From positions 124,001 through 188,000 of the forward strand of contig WION01000027.1 of NCBI GenBank assembly GCA_015039365.1: DNA of 64,000 nucleotides, written 5' to 3'. The translations under genes were made by a program, and so were the position numbers. Each line of letters starts with the position of its first letter. Positions within the stretch are counted from its first letter, which is position 1. Source of the stretch: Amanita rubescens. Its lineage: Eukaryota; Basidiomycota; Agaricomycetes; Agaricales; Amanitaceae. The notes under the pieces are model-generated. The model worked only from the letters and a program-made list of their open reading frames with translations, had not been told where the DNA came from and did not search any database. Positions 21,570 through 34,528 of the stretch are shown piece by piece.

Positions 21570-22175
21570 CCCGGTCACCTCTTTCATCTGCGTAGTGGTG
21601 ACTAGACCCTTACTATTAGTGATAGAACCAGGGCGCATACGTGCTTAGTAGCAAATCTACATACGATAGTGCCGTAACTGATTTAGGCCAAAAAGCTTGT
21701 ACTGCTTAGTTCCTATCGTTCGTGGGGCAGTTTGACGTAACGGAAAGTAGTAATCGGCCCAAAGCTGGATGCAATATCTGAAGTAGCCTTAAATAACCCT
21801 TTGTGATTGTGCAAACTAAGGCTTGATGATACGTGTCACCGTCGTCCACTTTACCCGCTGGAGAAACTAAGTTTAGCTTATTACTTTGCCGCACTTGTTT
21901 CATTTCAAAAGCTTGAGTTGCAACTATTCTTCTTCTGGTCCCGAGTTGAGGATGTTTCGAGTTCGGGGCGGCAGGACAAGCTCTTTGAATTTCATTCGAA
22001 CAAATATTCGTTTCTAGCAGTAGTGTTTGTATTGTGTGGATGTAAATTGTGGACATGGACGAGATGTACAATTGTAAAATACTAGTCATACAACCGAAAA
22101 GCGGTTCATTATCTAAAGATACAGTAAAACATGAAACTCATCGTGCTTTTGAACAAAGCGTCGTTATTCTAAAAT
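21570..22175. other. intergenic, convergent 3' ends
   Basis: Nothing recognised. It lies between two genes transcribed towards each other (zinc-finger-like gene 3 and the BTG gene). Confidence 0.5.
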
Positions 22176-23210
22176 TCAAAGGCGTCTCCAGTTGCCGTTG
22201 GAGGTAGTACCGCGCTGCCTACCAAAAGGAGAAGCAAGCGGCTTCCCAGATGCGGGCCTCTCATCTCGAGTCCCCTTCTTCGCTGAGCCAAGCATGACAC
22301 CGCCGGTGAGGACCGTGCTAATGCCACCCTGGTACAGATACTTCTGGACAGTCTTCTTCGACTTGTCAATGTGAACCTGCGACTCGTCCGCGTCTTCTGG
22401 CTCAGGAACGTCACCCGATCTAGTGAATCTAGAGGGAGGAGGGGTGACAGGCTTAATTGAAGCCTTTTCGATGGAAGGCGATGACGTGGAGGAGCAAGAC
22501 GTCATGCTGTCCGTCGAGGAAGCCAAAGAGAAGAAAGAGAAATTTGATGATCGAGAGCTGGGTCGAGAACTGTCAGGCGAAGATCCGGATGACGGATTAT
22601 CGATCTGGAACTGTTCAAAGGTCGGTGTGGGAGTGATTCCAGTCACGTTAGAAAGGAGGGCAAAGATTTCATCAGTTTCTTCCTTGTCATTGGATGCGAG
22701 AAGTTCTTGCGCCTTTGTACGTCCTTGAGCCCTGGAAACAGCGGAATCGACGGTGGCGCGTAGGAAAGATCCAGAAGGTCTCTCGTGGATAGAAGGTGGC
22801 ACTTGGACGCGGAGTTGAGGACGATACACACTGGATTCCTGCCAGATAGTCTTGATGGTACCGTCTTGGCCGCCATAACGAATGACAGCGCGGGAAGGCT
22901 CGACAAGGATATCGAGCTCTTTTCCGCCAAGGACGACGATCCAATCTGCCCATCGCACGCAGGCAGCGATACATGCGGCCAGGATTGGGCGCGGAGGTTG
23001 GCTTTCGGGGGAAAGCATAAGGAACAGATGAGGTTCGCGAGATGCAAAATAAGCGGCGGTGAGGGTTGTTTTCAAAACGACCTCAAGCGCCGCGATTTCA
23101 CTCGGCGTATAGAACACGACCAATGGGCGTGTAAGGAAGGCGATAACTTCCGTTAAACTTTTGGGAATGCCGGCCATCGAGTTAACATTACGAGCGTTGA
23201 TGGACATCAT
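22176..23210 (-). CDS. BTG/Tob anti-proliferative domain protein
   Basis: About 344 residues in one exon from the ATG at 23,210. The first 110 residues match the BTG/Tob domain as it occurs in basidiomycetes: EVIAFLTRPLVVFYTPSEIAALEV, LMLSPESQPPRPILAACIAACVRWADWIVVLGG, then ELDILVEPSRAVIRYG and TIKTIWQ. The C-terminal half is Ser/Pro-rich and low complexity (SSGSSPDSSRPSSRSSNFSF) and ends in a basic Gly-rich tail. Family members bind Caf1/Ccr4 deadenylases in animals; that role is likely but not shown here. The frame stays open upstream to 23,417, but a GTGAGT there and the lack of domain homology suggest a spliced 5' UTR, so I place the start at 23,210. Confidence 0.78.
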   Translation of the reverse strand: MMSINARNVNSMAGIPKSLTEVIAFLTRPLVVFYTPSEIAALEVVLKTTLTAAYFASREPHLFLMLSPESQPPRPILAACIAACVRWADWIVVLGGKELDILVEPSRAVIRYGGQDGTIKTIWQESSVYRPQLRVQVPPSIHERPSGSFLRATVDSAVSRAQGRTKAQELLASNDKEETDEIFALLSNVTGITPTPTFEQFQIDNPSSGSSPDSSRPSSRSSNFSFFSLASSTDSMTSCSSTSSPSIEKASIKPVTPPPSRFTRSGDVPEPEDADESQVHIDKSKKTVQKYLYQGGISTVLTGGVMLGSAKKGTRDERPASGKPLASPFGRQRGTTSNGNWRRL

Positions 23211-23858
23211 GTTAAGCTTCGTCGATTGAGATAGCCGTGCGTTGACGTGAGATGAGGCGTTGAATGGAATGCAAATAGAGTCGGCCGGCGACAGGACAAG
23301 AATGGTTCCACCTTCAGTAGAGATACAAGAGTAAGGATCGGACGAATATGACCCCTGGTGGCATGATAAGAGACAGGCTATCGTCTTCGTTGTAAAATCG
23401 ATACTCACCGTGCCCAAGCGGAGAATTATCAGGAAAGTAAGAACGAAATGAGAGTCGTAGAAAACAGACAGACGATTGTAGATGCCAGTGGGTTAACAAG
23501 AGCCCGTTGAAAGTCCGGGGCCAAAGCCAGCCAGTATTTATATTCCATTACAATAAGTGGCCAGACAATGACACGAAGACAAAGTACGGTTGCTAACGCG
23601 AGAACAAAGAAAACAAAGAGACGTTGTTTGGCAAAGCTTTTTGTTTCATTGTTTGTGTAATAATATATTACATAACACCTTCCATTCCAGGCAACGATGC
23701 AAGGCTTCGCCGCCTAGACAACAGCACCTGCACAAATGGAGACAATAAGGAATGACAAGGTTTGATAGAAACCGAGACGGTATTGAACTTAATATACATT
23801 AATAATTATCGATGCTTATGACCGTGAACCCTGAGTGGTGTATCAATCAAATCAAGGA
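23211..23858. other. promoter/5' UTR of BTG gene and desaturase 3' flank
   Basis: 23,211-23,500 probably holds the BTG gene's 5' UTR with one intron (a GTGAGT donor near 23,408 on the minus strand). The rest is AT-rich spacer with no gene. Confidence 0.5.
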
Positions 23859-25636
23859 TCAGATTGATGTCTTCCTCGACATATACTGATCAACTGGTCT
23901 TCGGATAGCTTGTCCTTTCTTGTCACGGTAAAAAAGAATATCACCTGTACATCAGTTTCGATCAATTTAAGCACAGAGTGTGTTGATTTCATATACCTTC
24001 GTTTTCTACGAATTGACAATTATTATAGTTATCCCAGAGAGCTTTGAACGCTGGTTTATCGGAGCGAACGTAATGATCACCAATTATTGCCTTCAGGTAT
24101 TGGGTAGCCTCCGGTCCATGGTCTGTTATGCGTTCGATATTCTAGTCGGATTCCGAGGAGAAGCGGTAGAAACTCACAGAAGGGCATCTTGGGAAAGAAC
24201 TGGCCACGGGAACAAGTCAGTATCAGAAGTTGTCAAGATTGATAGGCAAACATACATGATGTATGACGTGATAATGAGCGACATCATGAAGGAAGAAACG
24301 GCCTTGCCATCCAAGAAAGTCTCTATCAACTGTGGCAGCGGCACCCCTTTGGAAGTTCCACTCCTTGCCGCGATAGTGCGGCAAGACGGGATCGGTATGG
24401 TGTAGATACGTGATCATGATGACTATGCTAATAAGTCAGCTGAGCCCATCACATGAAAGCTTAGGCAGTGCTTACACCAATGCGTAACCGAAAGCCAGGG
24501 TATCACATAGTACTTGATCACCTGCAGAGTACCGTAAACTGCACAAGCATCCGAGACTATCCAGGCCATCACGGCGATTGCTACATTTGACAATATAACC
24601 GCATTCCGCTGTTCTGCTGTGAATAAAACAGAATATGCTACCATATTTGTTCATATCATTCTTTTGGTGACTGACCGCAAACCATACTTACGATTGAAAT
24701 GGTTTGTTCCTTTAGGATAACCTTTCTGTCCCGATACGTTGTAAACTGGAGAAGGTTAGTCGCGGATGATACAGCCCGAACAGGTACTTACGAAGATATG
24801 TCGGGAATGCCAGGAGCTGCTGACGAACAAGCATGAATAACGTGTATAGGGGTGTATCACCAAATATTTCGTCGTAGTCAATTTTCCCGGACCCATCATC
24901 CAGAATACCAAGGTCTGCCCTCGTTTTTGGTACGTATACTTCATCCCGTTCCATTGACGCATGGTTTGAGTGGTGGCGGTGATGGGATATCTTCCAGCTA
25001 AAATACGGCGTCCATAGGATGGTGTGGATGGTCTAGCACATGCGTCGCGGTTCACAGATAGTAGGTGCGTCAAAAAGAAAACTTACAAATCCAATTGCGT
25101 CGTTAATGATCTCGTAATCGGAGAAAGCGCCGTGACCGCACTTCAGGAACAATTAGCTCTTGCGTAAAATACTCCACTGGAAACTTACTTCGTGGCCAAT
25201 GACCCATAGTCCTGTGAATATTAGCCCTTGAAACCACCAACTGGCGAAAATATGTGAAACCAGAAGTGGTTATTCTAATTTTACACTCACTACATCAACC
25301 ACATAGCATACAGCGAGAACTTCGCTATGGACGGGGACAGCGCTTGGCGCACATCTTCGCGTGTTAAACATGCTTCTGTGAGCACCATCGCTTTCCAAGC
25401 AAAAGCGGCCATCGAGAGATCACGAGCAAAGTATAGTAATCCTCTTCTCGTATCTTTAATGAACAAATGCGGTGGAATGGCATCTCTGATTTGCTTCATA
25501 GACCTGACAAATTTCACGTCAAACGCGGTGAAGACTATTGCCGACACCCTGCTTACCAGTCAAACGGCGTGAATGGAGGGAGCGCCTCTTCCGAATAGGC
25601 TTGGGTGGAGGTGCGATTATGGTCCTCGGTTGGCAT
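23859..25636 (-). CDS. fatty-acid desaturase, oleate delta-12 type, copy A
   Basis: About ten exons with GT-AG introns read through intact. The N-terminus is [17 protein letters not shown], then [21 protein letters not shown]. The three histidine boxes are IGHECGHGAFS (split by an intron after HE), [11 protein letters not shown] and the third box HVIHHV followed by FFPKMPF. Other family blocks are [74 protein letters not shown] and a final SRKTSI. These define the membrane-bound FAD2-like family, which inserts the delta-12 double bond into oleate in the ER using cytochrome b5. Box 1 is the standard HECGH. It is transcribed away from a second desaturase starting 1.2 kb to the right. Regiospecificity cannot be proved from sequence. 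Confidence 0.9.
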
Positions 25637-26816
25637 GATTTAGACTTTGGTTCAACGGAAGGAAACGTAACACTAGAGGAGGTTCTAGCACTTGTTTGAG
25701 GTACCTGGCGCGTGGAAACTGCCTGTTATATAGCCTAAGCGAAAGTGCGTGTGTCGTGTTTGTTCAATTTCGCTGCATTGGTTCCTCATCGGATCGAACA
25801 GAACAGAGTAGCTATACATGTTTCACGGCAATGATTTTCACCCATAGTCCGCGCCACAAGACTTTCCGGAATCGTCCCCATTCGATATAGCTATATTTGC
25901 TCCTGAATTATCGCAAAGCATACGTGAGAACCTGACTTCCGCAGATGATACGCACGATGAGCAAATATTTAAACAGAACAGCCATCGGAGGCGGACATGA
26001 TCTCGATTTGCGGCCTTTCGTGGTTTGGGGCTTGGGAGCGCCTTTTTGAGCGAGCTTCGAAGAGTGGGATAGATAGACATCATTCCGGCAGTAACTGATT
26101 ATGGTGTAATCGTCGGGGAGTGTGGCTAAAATCCACAGCCTGTACTTACTGGTATGGGACTGGCATGAAAATCTGTCGATTCGACGGGAATCTCGGTTCT
26201 GCACAGGAACATGCCGGCAGATCCAAGCAAACGGTGAACTAATAATAACAACCTTCGACGTTGAACGTAGCCAGCGAATTCCGCTTTTGGTAATTATGTA
26301 ATATACACAGCTTCAAACTCAGAGTCTGTTGCTCATCGATCTCTGCTTCTCCCTGAATTTTTTTCTCTGTTTTCAGATTTTAGGGATCTCGGAGAGCAGA
26401 TAACCCCAGATCAATAAAACTGGGCAAGAACCAAATGTTCAAAAACAGTAATACCCTTTTTGATACACGTTTGTTCAGCGCACACCCACGGCCGCATACG
26501 TTTCACTACTGTTCAAAGATATACAATGATATGCATTAAATCCATCATAATTATGGAACAGCCTCCGTCGAGAGTAAGCAAATCAGATAGCCGATTTTCA
26601 TATCCCGCTAATGGGGAATCAGCGGTTCTCGGGGTCCGCAGCTTTGGTACCGAATCCTAACTTATCCAGGAGGCCACCCCATAATGGTTTGGCAGGAGAA
26701 GACGAATTATCAAACGAATATGATACGTACAAGATTGGCATGCCAAATTTCACAAGGTAATCGCTTAAAAGACGGTGTTCGGCGGAGTTCTCGGCCGCCC
26801 CACGTTCTCCTACTCG
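25637..26816. promoter_or_regulatory. shared 1.2-kb divergent promoter of two desaturase genes
   Basis: This lies between the start codons of two divergently transcribed desaturases. It has no coding sequence I can support. Short frames on both strands are low quality. Its length allows two separate promoters, and co-regulation is only a possibility. Confidence 0.5.
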
Positions 26817-28418
26817 ATGCTTTCATCGATATCTCTATTCCGCGATAGCCCTGAATATCAGAGGCGCTTGACCAAACCCTTCAAACCTACCAATGTACGT
26901 CTGCACCAGACTTATCGAGCTGAGCCGTCTAATGCGCCTTTCAGGTCACGCTAGCAGAAATACGTGCCGTCGTACCTCAACATCTCTTTCAGAAAAGCAC
27001 GCTTAAGGGCCTGTATTATGCCGCGAGAGACTTGCTTTGCGTTATTGCCTTCTACGAGTTCGGTGTCCGCATTGACCCTTTTTCTGCCTGGTTTGCCCAT
27101 AAAGTCAAAGTCCACACAGTTGCGATCGCAGTCAAGTGGACACTATGGGCGCTCTATTGGTATTGGCAGGGCGTGGCCTTCGCTGCTTGTTGGTGCCTCT
27201 CACACGAGGCCGGTCATGGTAACTTATCACCCCATGCATGGATTAATCATACCATTGGCTTTACGTTTCACACTGTAGGTTCTTTTGCTCAGCATGATCC
27301 GCGCAGTTCATATACGCAAGTGTAGGCCGTTCTTGCTCCATATTTTGCTTGGAGATCATCTCACAGGGCCCACCATCAAGCGACTATGTCGATCGAACGC
27401 GATGAAAATTACGTTCCACGTACACGATCCAATTATAAGCTACCTCCCGCGAATATTGCAGAATTCAGAGACTATCACGAGATCCTCGAGGAAACTCCCC
27501 TCTACACTCTAGTTCGAATGATGATCATGCAACTCCTGGGGTGGCAAATCTACCTCTTCATGGATACCATGGGTAGTCCGAGACATCCTCGGGGCACTAA
27601 TGTGAGTTGAATCCTTATCTTTGAACGCTAAATATTTATAATGCGCCAGCATTTCTCGCCGTATTCTTCGCTGTTCAAACCAGAAGAAAGATATGGCATT
27701 ATTGCATCGGACATGGGTCTCATTGCCATGTCTTTCGTATTATACACGTGGGCAACTAAGATTGGACTTGCCAAGTTTGTGATGCTATACGGCGTGCCCT
27801 ACATTGTAAAATCTTGATTGCATAACTCATACACTGTACTGACGATGTCCTAGCTGACTCATCATTGGATTGTCATGCTCACGTATTTACACCATTCTGA
27901 CCCGTCCATCCCGCATTACAGGCGGAAGGAATGGTCGTTCCTTAGAGGCGCTTTGTCCACTGTCGATCGTCCGCTTCTAGGCTGGATAGGCCGATTCTTC
28001 TTCCACAACGTGTCTCATGACCACGTTAGTTATCCTCGCTCCAGTTTTACGTTTACTGACAGATTGATATCCGCAGATTTCCCATCACTTATTTTCGACC
28101 ATACCTTTCTGTAAGCAATCTCTGATTTTTTAAAAGCCCCTTATCAACGATGCGCTATTGGAAGACAACCAGCCACAAGTCACCGAGGCGATCAAAAAAG
28201 TTCTGAAAGAAGACTACAATTATGATTCAACGGTGAGAGACTTTGACAACGTTCATCCGAATGATCCTCATAAACAAGCTTAGAACTCGTTCCGTGCGCT
28301 TCATCGTAGCTTTACTCAATGCCTCTTCATCGAAGATGAGGGCGACATCATTTTCTACAGGAATAAGTATGGGCAGCAAGCACGTAGCCTCGCAGAAGAA
28401 ACTATGAAGAACGAATGA
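26817..28418 (+). CDS. fatty-acid desaturase, delta-12-like, copy B
   Basis: Eight exons fit exactly (26817-26894, 26945-27274, 27326-27601, 27650-27805, 27854-28024, 28077-28110, 28165-28232, 28284-28418) and encode 415 residues without lesions. Start MLSSISLFRDSPEYQRRLTK; blocks VTLAEIRAVVPQHLFQKSTLKG, WQGVAFAACWCLSHEAGHGN (box 1), WRSSHRAHHQA (box 2), MSIERDENYVPRTR, TYLHHSDPSIPHYRRKEW, and box 3 VSHDHISHHLFSTIPFYNQ across an intron; it ends SFTQCLFIEDEGDIIFYRNKYG. This is the same membrane desaturase family as copy A, but only moderately similar to it. Box 1 is HEAGH rather than HECGH and box 3 begins HDHISHH. The two may have different substrates or positions; delta-12, delta-15 and acetylenase functions all exist in this family. 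Confidence 0.92.
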
Positions 28419-31400
28419 AGTAGGGATGGTGCATGGAACCCGGAGTGATCTCCAGCGCCACGCGGAATCGTATATTAATGTATTGTATTTTCAGTAGTGA
28501 TCACAGGAGTATGTATAATGTTACGTGTTATATGTTTACCAAATTATTCGGACTCACTTCGTTCAATATAATTGCTATCCGCGCGATTTTCTCGATTCCA
28601 TGTGATCCAACTGTTCGTGAGCCTCATTGAATTCTTATTTGATTTATCAGCGGGAGAATTATATGATCTCATAAACTTCCCGCACCGAAGCATGTCCCTT
28701 ATTGGTTCCGGGGTAATGGGTAAGCCACCAGTTGGGAGTATTGATCGCATGATCCCGTTTAAAAAATCTCACGAGGTCACATTTCGCTCCGATCCGTCGA
28801 CGCCCTGAAATTATCATGTGCAACTTGCACGACTGATCCGTGTCCCAAAGCGAAGGTGGGAATTTTAGATTTTTATCATAAACAGCCAGCACTGCCAGCA
28901 AGTCGAAAAATGAAGAGCGGCGAGGTTCCAGTCGGACGCAGGTGAGACGTTGAAAAACAGCATCAAGCAACACGATTAGCGAGGGAAAGAGAATCATGAT
29001 TCTAACCCTGCAAAGCATGGCACTTCAAAATCCAATTGATTTCTTATCGTCTGAAAGGCAAGTAATTGAATCGTGACGACCGTTCTTGGTAGTAATGGTG
29101 CACGCATCGTTAGACTATCATTTTCCCTGCAAGACTTGTTGTAAAGTAAAGTTTCGCCTCGGGCATGGAGTGCAAACTATAACCCAATTTAGGGCCTACA
29201 TAGCATGCGAGGCTAGCGTTATGATTCCGGGCCGAATTTAGCACATTTAGCACCGGCTTACCCATCTACCTGATCGGTGCGAAGCGTACTAAACCACGTC
29301 AGTGTTTACCTATGATTTCTTTGCGCGTCGGATGGACTTGGGTAAATATCAGCGCAAGACACTGCAAACACCACAAATAACTGATAAGAATGTACGAAAT
29401 ACTACAGTGCCTGGTTAGGCGGGATGAAAGCTTGCTCGAAAGGTATGATAAACATTCCGTGTAGTAACGCGCGATTACCCATCGGCCGAACCACCAGTCA
29501 TTTTGACGTAGATATCCGCGTAATGTTGGCCAGGTTTGCCTTGATGGAGTCCTGAAGAGCCGTTGCCCTGTCCGTGCTTCCTAATAATCTCACAACGGTA
29601 GCGATATTTTTGGCATCACTGGAGTCGGAGATCATCGCTCAGCCTCGTGATATTAGCATGACGAAATATGTTCGAGCACCCGCAAGACAAACAGCCCGTT
29701 CTCGTTTAGTCTCTCTTTAGCGCGGTGCTGAAGAAGCATCGGCCATGTGCGGAATACCTGTAAGCGAGGACCCCGAATGCATGAGTGTTCGCATACTATT
29801 TCTGCTTTGTAGGTCCCTTCGGCGGCACTTACAGTCATACCTATCTGATATAGGCAGAATGCTCTCAATACTGGCGGCCGCCTGACCTCGGAAGTCGACT
29901 AAGAAGATACTAGCGCCAGGGGCCAGGAATTGAGCCACTGTTCACATCAATATCCCCTTCAAAACCTCTCTTGTTTCCTGCAGTCCTTCTTTCGTTACAA
30001 AACTGACTAGTTATAAACACGCCATCTTGACGGATCCCTCTTACCTTGTTAAAATTGGTATGCGATGATCATTCGCTTCCAAGTGTCATGGCTGCACAGC
30101 TCCTATGACAAATCATGTAAGCGTCAACTATGCTCGGCAGCGAAATTTCACATGTTCCCAGCCACGTGAAGGAATACAATCAATTGGTCCCAGCTTCCTT
30201 TCTTCCATGCATCTTAATCAAACTGATTATAGTTAAAGTAATCCTGCTCATCAGAGCAGATGCCCAGTCCTTGTCAGACAGAAACCCTCAAATGACAAAA
30301 TATGTTTCCAATGTCTCCGTTGCAATCTTCATCAAAGACCAGTGCAGCCCAAACCCACCGCGATAAGCCCTCAGAATACGCCTAGGCATGACATCCAGTG
30401 AATGAAGCTAAATTCGCAGTTTGATGCGCTATGTGGACTGTAAGTATTCCTAGCTTCTTTGCATATAGGTCATGATCATTAAACCCACGGCGTTTCTCCA
30501 CTAAACCTCTTTGGGAGGTCTCTAAGCTCTTAGCCTGCAGGGTTAGCGACGCCAACAGACTATAAATGGTTCACACTGTATCCCTGATCCGACTTCCCTT
30601 CTATATTCGCTTCCGCCCCGAAAAGAACAAGCAACCGAACGAATATGTACTCCGTAGACTAAGATTTTCGGAGCACCCGAACCGCCTCATGCCGGATCAG
30701 AATTAGGATCTCGTGTTGCATTAATCTATTTGGGCGCTGCCGTGCTTAACCCCTTTCAATGACTTAGGCAGCAACCATTCACCATGTCATTCGGACGAAA
30801 GCACAGCAGTACGTCTATCTGCCGACGCTGAATTGCTTCTGTTCTTGTTTGATCGTAACAGTCTAGCCCCTTCAATGCAATGCCGACTTCTTACGGTCGA
30901 CAATGCAAGACTCCGCTGGATATCGCGAATGTATATATGAACACACTGAAGCTACGCATGAGCTTTATTCCCATTTTTTACAATATATTGGCCATTCTCC
31001 CAGGAAAGGAGAGATATCGGCGTTTAGCGACGATCATACATACGTCCTAAACGTGTTAGTCTGATGCGGCGAAGTGATTAACAGTCCCCGCGTGGTCTTC
31101 GTCATTAACTTGAGGCCTGGTAGTATTGATGCTCCTGCCATTGCGATTGCCAAAGGGTCAGAAATCTCCTAACCTTCACAGATTTAGTACGAATGGCTAG
31201 TAGTCATGTCAAGCAAGTGCCAATTGCCCGTGATTTCAATTCGCTGCGCTGTTACTGGTTGTCTTCTTGCGGGCTCGTGAGATCCTCAAACAGTCGTCCA
31301 ATTTGAGTATTATGAACCGGGGAACCTATGCATTCAGGGCCACAAATAGTCCTCACACGATGTGGCGCAGATAACCACAAAAAAGGTGAGTGCATGTGCT

Positions 31401-33007
31401 TCCATCCGAGACCTGTACGCATGCATGAAATATATTGATATAAAATTTTATAACTAGTCCACAAACGATCTAGTAATATCCTTGGAAAAGGTTTGTATTT
31501 GACCAACTTTTTTTGTCGGCCAATGGTGCGAATACTGGTGTCCACGTTAGGGGGAAGAGTTGATAACAATCACTAACGTGCCACCCATGCTGTTCGCCGT
31601 CCATTCTTCATTTTCGCTCCTTTCTCCTAACTTCAAATGTCGTAGGCTTAAAATTCTGGGAGCTATACAGAATCACGCTGGACCATTCAGGATCCTTCGG
31701 AATCTCTTCTCATCCACAATTATACAGTAACCCGGTGCCATGAATGGCTGTATAAGCAAAGGGAGCGAATTGCGACCGTAAAAATTGACACGGGAGCCTC
31801 GACCGAATCAAAGGAAAGTTATCCGGATGTGCTCACAAAAAGCGTGTCATGGTTGCGTCGGCGAACGACTCGTGGACCATGACAGTGATAGTGGTAGCTC
31901 ACTGCGGATTCAAAGCAGTAGCACACGCAAGATGAACCTGATCACGAATGTCAGAAGCAAGCAGATTACAGGAGGAAGTTGAAGTTCGCCGTCGATTGTA
32001 TTTTTACAGAAGATGGGCGAGTTCTACGTCCACTAATGCCGCGTAGCGGCAATGCGTCTTCAGTATCCCTTGAAATCTCTTCGATCCATCAAATTCGTCC
32101 TCCTCGGTGGCCGGTGGCTTCTCCAGCTGGAGGTGGGGTACGTTTCGAGGGCATGGCCGTAATTACGTCTGGACATCCAGGGCGACAGTTAAGCCCGAAC
32201 CTTCATGCCTGAGCCGCATCCCGTTCATGTGCGCCATAATATGAATGTCACAATTACAGATCGATAACCGCCAATTCTTTATCGATCCGTGAACAGAGAT
32301 TGTACGAGCATTTCGCGGTCCTAGATAAAAGCATGCCAAAGGTGCATTGGGCCCTAGGTGAAGAGGTCAGTCAGATACGAAAATTAGATAGTTTTGCTCT
32401 TCAACTACCTCATAGATCACACACCAAACTGCGGCCCAAGTTAGGATTCTACTGTTGGACTACAGGATCATCAAACTTGTCTTGCGATGTACACGAGTTC
32501 TTGGCGCGTATGGTATAACCGAGCCTTGACGTCAAGGGCCATTAATCATTTCCCCATTCGGAAAATTATCTGTCGCGTGCGGATAAAAATAGATTCAAGT
32601 CCGTCCACCCTGACAAGGCCTGGCAGGGTTCCACCCCTGTTCCGCGAAGCGTTCAAAAGGTAACTTCCAACACGATGCAACACCATACGCGCGCAGACTG
32701 CATGTTCCAGCATGATGTGTATCAGTGAGTATCCATCATGGCCCCGGCTACCTACGCTCGGTAAATGGTGAGTAGTAATCAAGCTCAAAAATGATCTGCG
32801 GTCTTCCACTAAAATCGACGAAGACGGCTGCTCTGTAAGCAAGGCACGGCGAAGCCTCCGCATTTCACCATAGCTTCACAAACAACTATCCTGCGGCGCA
32901 CGTGTCGGGTTCCATATAACCAGAATCTTGCATGCCTGCCAACACGCCCTTCTTAAGCCCCGGCCTACTGCTTGCATCGTTTTCCCGGATATCCAACTAC
33001 ATCAGCC
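28419..33007. other. 4.6-kb gene-poor interval
   Basis: Apart from a possible dehydrogenase relic near 29.5-29.9 kb, I find nothing supportable. Short frames are scattered on both strands without continuation. An open 50-codon stretch at about 30,864-31,047 (+) lacks a start and a domain. No transposase, reverse transcriptase, long terminal repeat or tandem array is visible. Confidence 0.5.
29498..29945 (-). pseudogene. possible short-chain dehydrogenase relic
   Basis: On the minus strand VAQFLAPGASIFLVDFRGQA looks like the beta-2 strand and acidic NAD(P)-loop of a short-chain dehydrogenase. The preceding Gly-rich motif is recognisable only as damaged sequence. It is followed by GTATGA, TTACAG and a helical tail (IATVVRLLGSTDRATALQDS...) ending at TGA 29,498. 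The pieces are in different frames, and most of the enzyme, including the YxxxK active site, is absent. Weak evidence; other nucleotide-binding proteins cannot be excluded. Confidence 0.25.
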
Positions 33008-34325
33008 ATGAGCGGTGCTGTCGCTGTCTGTTCAACGTTGGCAACTCCCATAGCTTTCAGGAAGACTCAATCGTACCATCCTCGTTTCTCCTCTCCAGAA
33101 GCAGATATTATTCTGCGTTCTACCGAGGGCATATTATTCCGCGTCCATTCATACGTCCTTCGTGCCACGTCTGGCCTGTTCCAAACGATATTCAGCCTTC
33201 CTCAACCAAAAGCATCTGTGCCACTCAAGGAGGAACGCGGGGGATCTACCTACGAAGCTGGATCTTCTTCCACCGCTGTAACCATTCCAATATATGAACC
33301 GACACTCCTTCTCTCCTACATTTTGCCCCTTGTAACTGGAAAGGCGCCACCACAACCGTTGCATTCGCTTTCTCTACCGATGCTTACCCGCCTCCTCTTC
33401 CTCGCCGAGAAGTGGGACACTCCAGGACCTATCTCTCAAATTCGCAGCGTAATCAATGGCTCACGCGCAGGGGGTGGAGTGCAACTGTTCTCCCCCAATT
33501 CTCCATTCTGTCCATTTTCACCATTTTCATCGTTTTCATCATCCTCGTTCATTCCACCTCCGATGACCTTTCCTTCAACGCAGGACAAGCCAGAGGCCCT
33601 CACTGGGTTTTTCTGTAGCGATCCCCTTACGTGTTTATGTGCTTTCTCGACACTTTCGGTGGAGGGAAGAAGCTGAGCGCGCTGCAGCCAGCCTGCTTGC
33701 TCTGAAAATGGATGAGCTCAAGAGACAATGGGAAGAAATACGAAAGGGTAAGCCAGAGAAGGCAAGGAGATGGAGAGAACGACATGATTATGTTCATGGC
33801 AAATAACAAGGACTTGGAATTGCTCGTTGATTTGCGGAGACGGAGGTGTGAAGCATTCAGGGAGCTGGTTGACGATCCAGAGAGATTCACAGCTGGTAAC
33901 AAGTAAGCCCCCTTCCGACGCGTCGTTCTTATTTTCGGTGCTTAATGGGTTCAAGTCCCAACTACAGTTGCCTACGATGCGGGTACGCAAAACTTGATAA
34001 CTCGCCTTGGGATGCTCTGAAGAAGACAATGATGGCCGAATTTGGGGCAAGACCGTCTGGCGATACCTTACTAGCTGCCTTGGTAGTGCCACCGCCAGAA
34101 TGTTCCAGTGAGAAAATCGACGCAGTTGATAATGTCGTACCCTTGAGGTGTGGCAGATCCGATGACGAACTTTGGCCGGAGTTGGTGTCTTGCTTCAGGG
34201 CGAAATGCCCTAGCACAGACTGCCGCGCGGCAAATTACGACCCGCTAGCAACTCTTAAACAGATCAGATTATGTGTCGAGGCATTGCCTTGGAAAATATC
34301 TTGGGAAGATGACGCATTGGTTTAG
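33008..34325 (+). CDS. BTB/POZ domain protein (one apparent frameshift)
   Basis: The N-terminal BTB fold is clear: SPEADIILRSTEGILFRVHSYVLRATSGLFQTIFSLPQP, then PTLLLSYILPLVTGKAPPQ and MLTRLLFLAEKWDTPGPI. This is the arrangement of the many BTB proteins in mushroom genomes. A Ser/Pro/Phe-rich spacer follows. In the CCCC run 33,623-33,626 the frame moves by +1. With one C fewer the reading is DPLRVYVLSRHFRWREEAERA, the usual follow-on helices. Two more exons follow (KMDELKRQWEEIRK; DLELLVDLRRRRCEAFRELVDD) and a Cys-containing end (SCLRCGYAKLDNSPWDALKK...). The borders at 33,750 also fit better with one G fewer. The role is probably protein-protein interaction; partners are unknown. A start at 32,972 is also possible. 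Confidence 0.72.
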
Positions 34326-34471
34326 TGCCAGAAAGGAACGAGGAAGGTTGGCGCGATGACGAATTATATTGTATCGTTTGTCTAGTTTCGCATGTACGCA
34401 TCTAATATGCATAGGTATTTTTGTCTAATGATATTCACGACTATTTTATCGGATATAACAGTATATAACAT

Positions 34472-34503
34472 CAATGAACCAATGAACCAATGAACCAATG
34501 AAC
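34472..34503 (+). repeat. four perfect 8-bp tandem repeats (CAATGAAC)
   Basis: CAATGAAC occurs four times head to tail just past the 3' end of TYS1 (on the other strand). A small microsatellite with no evident function. Confidence 0.9.
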
Positions 34504-34528
34504 GCACGAAAGTATATTTCATTCATAT

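Noticed and set aside
30782..31050. Small gene starting MSFGRKHSS near 30,784
   Set aside because: The only plausible intron gives an immediate in-frame stop, and no domain is seen.
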